Shown one piece after another: positions 6,144 through 10,192 of a DNA stretch of 10,192 nucleotides. Every line of letters begins with the position of its first letter. The first letter of the stretch is position 1. The translations under genes and the position numbers were made by a program. The notes under the pieces were generated by a model. It was given only the letters and a program-made list of their open reading frames with translations, was not told where the DNA came from and did no database searches. This DNA is from an uncultured Clostridia bacterium (GTDB taxonomy: Bacteria > Bacillota > Clostridia > Peptostreptococcales > Anaerovoracaceae): the NCBI GenBank assembly GCA_937889655.1, contig CALBZG010000122.1:1-10192 (forward strand), read 5' to 3'.

Positions 6144-7430
6144 TTATTTACGTATCAGGTCGACCAGTGACATAGAAATTCCAGGGATGTATGAAACCAT
6201 CAGCAACAAGATGACGAGGATAACAAACATCGGCATGACATATTTGACCTGTTCAGAAAACACCACACGCTTGTCAAGACCGTTAGCCACAAATAAGTTG
6301 ATACCCAGAGGCGGCGTAATCAAGCCCATAGTCAGGTTCATAACCATAATAACTCCAAACTGGATCGGATCTATACCAAGGGCTGTGACCAGAGGGAAGA
6401 GAATCGGTGTATAGATGTAAGTAGATGCCGTAGTCTCCATGAAACAGCCATTGATCAGCAGGATGATGTTGATCAGTAAAAGCACGATGATCCAGTTGTC
6501 CGTGATGCCCAACATCATTTCTGACAGCTTGGCAGGAACCTGCTGTTTGGTAATCAGCAAGCTGAACATATTTGCAGTGGCACAGATCAATAGGATCATG
6601 GAAGAAGTCTTCACGGCATCAAACGCTATATCATACATATCAGTTAGTTTAATACCTCGATAGATGAATGCCGCAGCAATAAATCCATATACGCAGGCAA
6701 CAGCGGCTGCTTCTGTCGGAGTAAATAGTCCGCCATAAATCCCACCCAGAATGATGCCGGGCATCAACAACGCCCATATAGCTTCTTTGAAAGCCCTCAA
6801 TACACCAATCATTTTGATACCTTTGTTCCTAGTACCCCAATGGTACTTGGATGCGCAGAAAACATTCCATGTACTAAGAGCAATGCCCATCAGAACACCG
6901 GGAACCACCCCTGCGGCAAACAGTTCGCTAACAGACTCTCCAGTGATCAGAGCATAGTTGACAAACGGGATACTCGGAGGAATTATGGTGCCAATGATGC
7001 CGCCCGCGGCCGCAAGCGCAGCAGAGTACCCTGCAGGGTATCCATCTCGAATCATGGCGGGGATCATGATGGTGCCTATGGCAGCAACGGTTGCCGGAGC
7101 CGAACCGGAGATCGCCGCGAAGAACATACATGCTACAACGGTTACTACGCCCAAGGAACCAGGCATCCAGCCAAACAGCTCCTGACTTAGATCAATGATC
7201 TTCTTTGAAATACCCCCTTTGCCCATGATGGCGCCGGCCAGAATAAAGAGCGGTATCGCCAGTAAAACAGTGGAATCAAGCGCGGTGACCATACGCTGTG
7301 CTACCAGGAAAAGCTGATGAGTCTGTCCGCCCTGCACCATGGAAATCACAGAGGCAAGGCCGATACTGACCGCTATAGGAGTACCGATCATAATAAGCGC
7401 GATCAGGCCAATAAATAATGCTGCTATCAT
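6144..7430 (-). CDS. dctM: TRAP transporter, large membrane subunit (DctM family)
   Basis: This is the transport-channel subunit of a sodium-driven tripartite TRAP uptake system in the cytoplasmic membrane. The 428-residue protein is almost entirely hydrophobic, with about a dozen membrane segments, which is usual for the family. Typical motifs are AISGSAPATVAAIGTIMIPAM (106-126, its length split here as two parts around Ala115), GGIIGTIIPPS (143-153), GLFTPTEAAAVA (234-245) and GLITPPLGINLFV (369-381). The start codon overlaps the dctQ stop (ATGA, 7430-7427), the usual coupled arrangement for these two partners. The visible motifs identify the family, not the substrate. Its dctP partner and the neighbouring dehydrogenase suggest a small carboxylate, hydroxy acid or sulfonate. 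Confidence 0.95.
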   Translation of the reverse strand: MIAALFIGLIALIMIGTPIAVSIGLASVISMVQGGQTHQLFLVAQRMVTALDSTVLLAIPLFILAGAIMGKGGISKKIIDLSQELFGWMPGSLGVVTVVACMFFAAISGSAPATVAAIGTIMIPAMIRDGYPAGYSAALAAAGGIIGTIIPPSIPFVNYALITGESVSELFAAGVVPGVLMGIALSTWNVFCASKYHWGTRNKGIKMIGVLRAFKEAIWALLMPGIILGGIYGGLFTPTEAAAVACVYGFIAAAFIYRGIKLTDMYDIAFDAVKTSSMILLICATANMFSLLITKQQVPAKLSEMMLGITDNWIIVLLLINIILLINGCFMETTASTYIYTPILFPLVTALGIDPIQFGVIMVMNLTMGLITPPLGINLFVANGLDKRVVFSEQVKYVMPMFVILVILLLMVSYIPGISMSLVDLIRK

Positions 7431-7954
7431 AGCTTCACCTCATCGCTTTCAATATCAATCACGTCTTCACGAACGTATAGATAAGTCTTATGCCGAAAAA
7501 TCTGCATTAGCACATGGATAATGGACAAGATGCAGGAGACAGGAACAACGCCGTACACAAAGTACAAAGGCAACCCCAAAGCAGCAGAACTCTGCCCGCT
7601 GGCCATAATGCGCTCCACCAGAATAAATCCGTAGTAAGTAGCGATCAACAGAAAAATGATGGTCACCAAATCGGAAAAAAGGCGAACGTACTTGCGCGTC
7701 TTTTCTGGAAGAACTTTCTCCACGAAAATGTTAACGCCTACGTGACCGGCATAGCGGAAAGTCGCCGCTGTGCCAAAGAACGCCATATATACACACATAT
7801 ACCGCAGAATTTCATCGCCCCAGTTCAAAGAAAAATTAAAGAAGTATCGGAAAACAACGTTTGCCGTCATCATCACAGCCATTGCCATGATCAGAGTACT
7901 GGATATAAATTTGGTAATGGGTGTATTATCAATAAAATCAAGAATTTTTTTCAT
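7427..7954 (-). CDS. dctQ: TRAP transporter, small membrane subunit (DctQ family)
   Basis: This is the four-helix small membrane subunit that associates with DctM and the binding protein. The 175-residue product has hydrophobic segments at about 17-36, 50-68, 92-113 and 131-151. It shows the family pattern NVVFRYFF (32-39), a Trp-x-x-Glu (45-48), RY at 51-52, and Arg67 and His71 in the second segment. The start is placed at ATG 7954, because AAGGAG (7967-7962) lies seven bases before it. A longer in-frame reading from 7984 would add ten residues that come from a hairpin-forming intergenic sequence. The gene starts 99 nt after dctP, a wider gap than its 4-base overlap with dctM, consistent with the receptor being made in excess of the membrane subunits. 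Confidence 0.92.
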   Translation of the reverse strand: MKKILDFIDNTPITKFISSTLIMAMAVMMTANVVFRYFFNFSLNWGDEILRYMCVYMAFFGTAATFRYAGHVGVNIFVEKVLPEKTRKYVRLFSDLVTIIFLLIATYYGFILVERIMASGQSSAALGLPLYFVYGVVPVSCILSIIHVLMQIFRHKTYLYVREDVIDIESDEVKL

Positions 7955-7961
7955 AGGGTTA

Positions 7962-7967
7962 CTCCTT
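7962..7967 (-). promoter_or_regulatory. ribosome binding site that fixes the dctQ start
   Basis: The minus strand reads AAGGAG here, seven bases before ATG 7954. It lies one base downstream of the stem at 7969-8002, so the folding of that stem could affect access to it. It supports the 175-residue product over the longer one. Confidence 0.75.
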
Positions 7968-7968
7968 A

Positions 7969-8002
7969 TGACCGGCCGCCCCATCTCAGAGGCAGCCGGT
8001 CA
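7969..8002. repeat. stable intercistronic hairpin between dctP and dctQ
   Basis: TGACCGGC (7969-7976) pairs perfectly with GCCGGTCA (7995-8002). After one mismatch, GCC (7978-7980) pairs with GGC (7991-7993), leaving a ten-base loop. No U-run follows on the minus strand. Its place just after the receptor gene and just before the dctQ ribosome binding site suggests 3'-end protection of dctP mRNA and reduced expression of the membrane subunits. Confidence 0.65.
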
Positions 8003-8029
8003 ATTTCACTCATGGTTGTAGCAGACATG

Positions 8030-8044
8030 GAGCAAAAGTTGCTC
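8030..8044. repeat. small hairpin after dctP
   Basis: GAGCAA (8030-8035) and TTGCTC (8039-8044) are exact inverted copies around a three-base loop, 10 to 24 bases past the dctP stop. It is short, but it adds to the larger stem at 7969-8002 in the same 99-nt gap. Confidence 0.4.
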
Positions 8045-8053
8045 TCTGACCTC

Positions 8054-9091
8054 TTACTTCTGAGCCTCTGCAACAGCATCCTTGAATGCGTCAACTAAGT
8101 CATCGCCAACCTTTTCGCGGACAGAGGCTTCAACATTCGCAGTTGCATCGATGAACATCTGCTTCTGTTCCTCGGTTGGATAATAAACCTGCAGACCTTC
8201 TTTTTCCATCTCAGCCAGATAATCTTCTTCATTCTGCTTGTTGAACTCACGTTCGTACTCGCAATACTTAGCGCCGTACTCTTCCATCAGTGCCTGAAGA
8301 TCAGCAGGCAGGCGGTTCCAGGCATCCTGGCTCATAACAACGATATATGGATCATAGATGTGAGGCAGATAGGTCATGTATTTCACAATCTCATTGAAAC
8401 CCATGGAATAGGTCAGTGCGATGCCGTTTTCCTGGCCATCAACGGTACCCTGCTGCAAAGCGGTGTACAGTTCAGAGAAGGCTATAGGAGTTGCTGAAGC
8501 GCCCAGGGAGTTGACGATCTGCATGTGCAGAGGATTCTCCTGTGTACGGATCTTCAGGCCCTTCATATCAGCGGGAGTCTGTATCTCTTTCTTGGAATTT
8601 GAGAACATACGCAAGGAGTTATCGCACCAGCCTAGCCATTTCCAGCCAGCGTCGGCTTCGGTGTTGGCACCCAACATCTTGCCGAACTCACCATCATATA
8701 CTTCCCAGCCCAGTTCATAATTGTCGATCAGGTACGGCATGCAGGTAATGAACATGTCATCGCTGAAGTTTGCAACGACGCCGGATGAAATAACAGCGCA
8801 GTCAACGGTACCCAATGTGATGCCTTCAAGGGTCTCACGCTCAGCACCCATCTGAGATGCAGGATAGTGCTCGATAATCAAGCGGCCACCGGATGCTTCT
8901 TCCAGCTCGGCTGCCATCTTTTCTGTAGCCAGAGCCAGACGATCATTGGTAGAGGACGAGTGTGCCCAAGTGATGGTATAAACTTCATCAGATTCCGCAG
9001 GGGCAGAATTGTCTGATCCACAAGCAGCCAGCGAAAGTACCATGATGCCAGCCATTGCCAGTGCGGCGAGTTTGGATAGTCTTCTTTTCAT
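8054..9091 (-). CDS. dctP: TRAP transporter solute-binding lipoprotein (DctP family)
   Basis: This is the extracytoplasmic receptor of the TRAP system, delivering substrate to DctQM. The 345-residue precursor starts with a basic, hydrophobic signal ending in the lipobox LAAC, so Cys24 should be lipidated. That is usual for a receptor anchored in a Gram-positive membrane. A Ser/Asn/Asp-rich linker follows. The mature part has the DctP hallmarks TITWAHSSS (39-47), GLKIRTQENP (178-187), PIAFSELYTALQQGTVDGQEN (203-223, shown as the family core around Glu207) and DPYIVVMSQDAW. Arg182 is the expected arginine that grips the substrate carboxylate in this family. ATG 9091 has AAGGAG eight bases upstream. 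The gene follows the regulator after a 392-nt gap rich in repeats, so it is probably the first gene of the transporter operon. The ligand is not predictable from the visible residues. Confidence 0.95.
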   Translation of the reverse strand: MKRRLSKLAALAMAGIMVLSLAACGSDNSAPAESDEVYTITWAHSSSTNDRLALATEKMAAELEEASGGRLIIEHYPASQMGAERETLEGITLGTVDCAVISSGVVANFSDDMFITCMPYLIDNYELGWEVYDGEFGKMLGANTEADAGWKWLGWCDNSLRMFSNSKKEIQTPADMKGLKIRTQENPLHMQIVNSLGASATPIAFSELYTALQQGTVDGQENGIALTYSMGFNEIVKYMTYLPHIYDPYIVVMSQDAWNRLPADLQALMEEYGAKYCEYEREFNKQNEEDYLAEMEKEGLQVYYPTEEQKQMFIDATANVEASVREKVGDDLVDAFKDAVAEAQK

Positions 9092-9161
9092 TAACTTTTC
9101 TCCTTTTTGTTATTTGTTGATTGAATTGGTTGGACTTTTAATAGTAAACCGTGTAAGAAAT

Positions 9162-9197
9162 GTTTTGCTTGTTACTTTAGTGCCAAACAAGTAAAAC
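9162..9197. repeat. 12-bp inverted repeat in the dctP leader
   Basis: GTTTTGCTTGTT (9162-9173) and AACAAGTAAAAC (9186-9197) are inverted copies matching at 11 of 12 positions around a 12-base spacer. On the minus strand it would fold in the dctP leader, about 70 to 105 bases before the start codon. No U-run follows it there. Confidence 0.55.
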
Positions 9198-9216
9198 TAA
9201 CCTTGTTAATCGAGAC

Positions 9217-9226
9217 CACCTCCTTT
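9217..9226 (-). promoter_or_regulatory. orphan consensus ribosome binding sequence AAAGGAGGTG
   Basis: The minus strand shows ten bases complementary to the 3' end of Bacillota 16S rRNA, a better site than that of any gene in the window. No ATG, GTG or TTG follows at a usable distance. An ATT at 9210-9208 would open a 12-codon frame ending at TAA 9174-9172, inside the inverted repeat at 9162-9197. It may be a leader peptide, a gene remnant, or chance. Confidence 0.35.
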
Positions 9227-9288
9227 ATGTTCGTTTGGTTGTAACAGATGGTAGGCTTTTTCTTTGAGGAACAAAAATTGAAGTGCAA

Positions 9289-9307
9289 AGTTGTCTGGTC
9301 ATCAGAC
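9289..9307. promoter_or_regulatory. possible operator, copy 1 of AGTTGTnTGGTCATCnGnC
   Basis: The 19-base sequence matches a second copy at 9351-9369 at 16 positions. This copy also contains GTCTG-GTCAT-CAGAC, a small palindrome. FadR-type regulators bind short palindromes of the TGGTC...GACCA sort, so a role for the adjacent GntR protein is plausible but unproven. Confidence 0.4.
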
Positions 9308-9350
9308 TCATATGGCCTATTGAACATTGGTTAAAAATTTACGCCCCAGT

Positions 9351-9369
9351 AGTTGTATGGTCATCCGTC
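9351..9369. promoter_or_regulatory. possible operator, copy 2 of AGTTGTnTGGTCATCnGnC
   Basis: This is the second copy of the 19-base repeat, offset from the first by 62 bases, close to six helical turns. Its palindromic character is weaker than that of the copy at 9289-9307. It lies about 115 bases past the gntR stop. Confidence 0.35.
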
Positions 9370-9483
9370 GTATTCACAGCGGAAGCGATATCGTTCTAGA
9401 TTCAAGTATGCTTGATGCCAATGCCTGGATTCAAATAGCCTACGATTCTTCCATGCAGGAATGCTAAAAACCAGGGTTTTCTG

Positions 9484-10161
9484 TCAATAGATATCGAGAA
9501 GTCGGCGAACCGTTGTATCCAAATGATCTTTCACAGAAACGATGCATGCGTCCAGATCACGGTCCTTCAAAGCATTCAAAATCTGCCGGTGTGCCCTTCG
9601 AGCATCTTCCACTATCTCTTTACGAGAAAAGAGTTGATAAAGAAGATCCCTACGCATAGCAGACAGCATGTTATTGATCTGTTCAATCATTGGGTTCTTG
9701 GTAAAAGTTATCATATAGTTATGGAATTTCAAGTCAGCAGCCACATATTTATCAATTGTGTTTTCTCCATCCATCAAAGCCACTATTTGCTCCAGTTCCT
9801 GAATGTTTTCCGGCTGCAATTTGTCATAAATGGTTATGATATTACCCACTTCCATAACGCGGCGTAGTTCCAGAAAATAATGCACATTTTCTTCGCTGGG
9901 GAAGAACCCCAGGAATTCGAAGAAATTGCGCGCGCTATTATCCACAACGAAGGTTCCCTCACCCTGCCGGGACTCGATTACACCATAGGCTTTGAGAATT
10001 TTCATCCCCTCGCGTAATGAAGAACGCCCGACACCTAACTCCTGAGCGATATCAGATTCCCGGGGCAACTTATCGCCAACTTTCAACTGACCGCTTTGAA
10101 TTGCATTTTTTATTGAATTAACTACCAGATCAGTTGCATTGACCCGTTCCATACTTTCCAT
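9484..10161 (-). CDS. GntR-family transcriptional regulator, FadR subfamily (FCD domain)
   Basis: This is a cytoplasmic ligand-responsive DNA-binding protein of 225 residues. A winged helix-turn-helix spans about residues 8-74, with the GntR signature KLPRESDIAQELGVGRSSLRE (31-51, recognition helix around Ser47-Arg50) and the wing RQGEGTFV (65-72). An all-helical FCD ligand domain spans about 90-220. The metal/ligand residues expected for FCD domains are present: Asp143 and His147 in AADLKFHNYM, His191 in RRAHRQIL, and His213 in VKDHLDT. Such regulators usually sense organic acids and repress a neighbouring catabolic or uptake operon, so control of dctPQM and the dehydrogenase is the natural inference. 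ATG 10161 follows AAGGAAGG by about ten bases; an in-frame ATG at 10152 is the alternative. It is codirectional with dctP, so readthrough from its promoter is also possible. Confidence 0.92.
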   Translation of the reverse strand: MESMERVNATDLVVNSIKNAIQSGQLKVGDKLPRESDIAQELGVGRSSLREGMKILKAYGVIESRQGEGTFVVDNSARNFFEFLGFFPSEENVHYFLELRRVMEVGNIITIYDKLQPENIQELEQIVALMDGENTIDKYVAADLKFHNYMITFTKNPMIEQINNMLSAMRRDLLYQLFSRKEIVEDARRAHRQILNALKDRDLDACIVSVKDHLDTTVRRLLDIY

Positions 10162-10192
10162 GCAGCGTTACCTTCCTTTTAGTGAAATGACT

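Larger units (their letters stand above)
9092..9483. other. 392-nt gap between the GntR gene and dctP: regulatory region, no gene seen
   Basis: No convincing coding region is present. Reading in the direction of transcription it holds two related 19-bp repeats (9351-9369 and 9289-9307), a consensus-perfect ribosome binding sequence with no normal start codon after it (9226-9217), a 12-bp inverted repeat (9162-9197), and then the real dctP ribosome binding site (9105-9100). The dctP promoter must lie here unless dctP is read only from the gntR promoter. I see no strong -35/-10 pair; the best by eye is TTGAAT-N18-CATACT (9434-9405), which is weak. Confidence 0.6.

Noticed and set aside
9466..9480. 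AAAACCCTGGTTTTT (minus strand) after gntR as an intrinsic terminator
   Set aside because: A usable loop leaves only about five weak A-T-rich pairs and almost no separate U-tail; not supportable as a terminator.

Overview
The window reads as the amino-acid-fermentation part of a strictly anaerobic bacterium. Every supported gene lies on the minus strand, so transcription runs from high to low coordinates. Two blocks are visible. The strongest taxonomic clue is a hgdC-hgdA-hgdB set closely resembling, from memory, the oxygen-sensitive (R)-2-hydroxyglutaryl-CoA dehydratase of Acidaminococcus fermentans. Together with TRAP transport, a FadR-type GntR regulator and Firmicute-like ribosome binding sites, this points to an anaerobic member of Bacillota (Clostridia or Negativicutes). 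A Synergistota-like glutamate fermenter cannot be excluded.

Block 1 (10161 to 4916): a GntR/FadR-family regulator, a 392-nt regulatory gap, a tripartite TRAP transporter in the order dctP (lipoprotein receptor), dctQ (small membrane subunit), dctM (large membrane subunit), and an iron-type alcohol dehydrogenase. dctQ and dctM overlap by 4 nt (ATGA). Stable hairpins sit between dctP and dctQ and between dctM and the dehydrogenase. The logical reading is ligand-controlled uptake of a small carboxylate or sulfonate, followed by an NAD(P)-dependent alcohol/aldehyde step. The substrate cannot be read from sequence.

Gap (4488 to 4915): 428 nt without a convincing gene. It holds a promoter-like element with a 9-bp inverted repeat just upstream of its -35 box, a perfect 13-bp GC-rich palindrome, and a second promoter-like element close to the next gene.

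Block 2 (4487 to the left edge): a single-chain CoA-transferase of the butyryl-CoA/4-hydroxybutyrate transferase family, then hgdC (ATP-dependent activator), hgdA and hgdB (dehydratase subunits; hgdB is cut by the window edge). In the known pathway glutamate gives 2-oxoglutarate and (R)-2-hydroxyglutarate, which a CoA-transferase activates to the CoA ester. HgdC injects one high-energy electron into HgdAB, and HgdAB removes water to give glutaconyl-CoA. In A. fermentans the CoA-transferase is the two-subunit GctAB encoded just before hgdC. Here an unrelated-looking single-chain enzyme holds that place, and its residue at the family's catalytic glutamate position is glycine. That is the most unusual point of the window. 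No RNA genes, insertion sequences, CRISPR arrays or plus-strand genes are supported.
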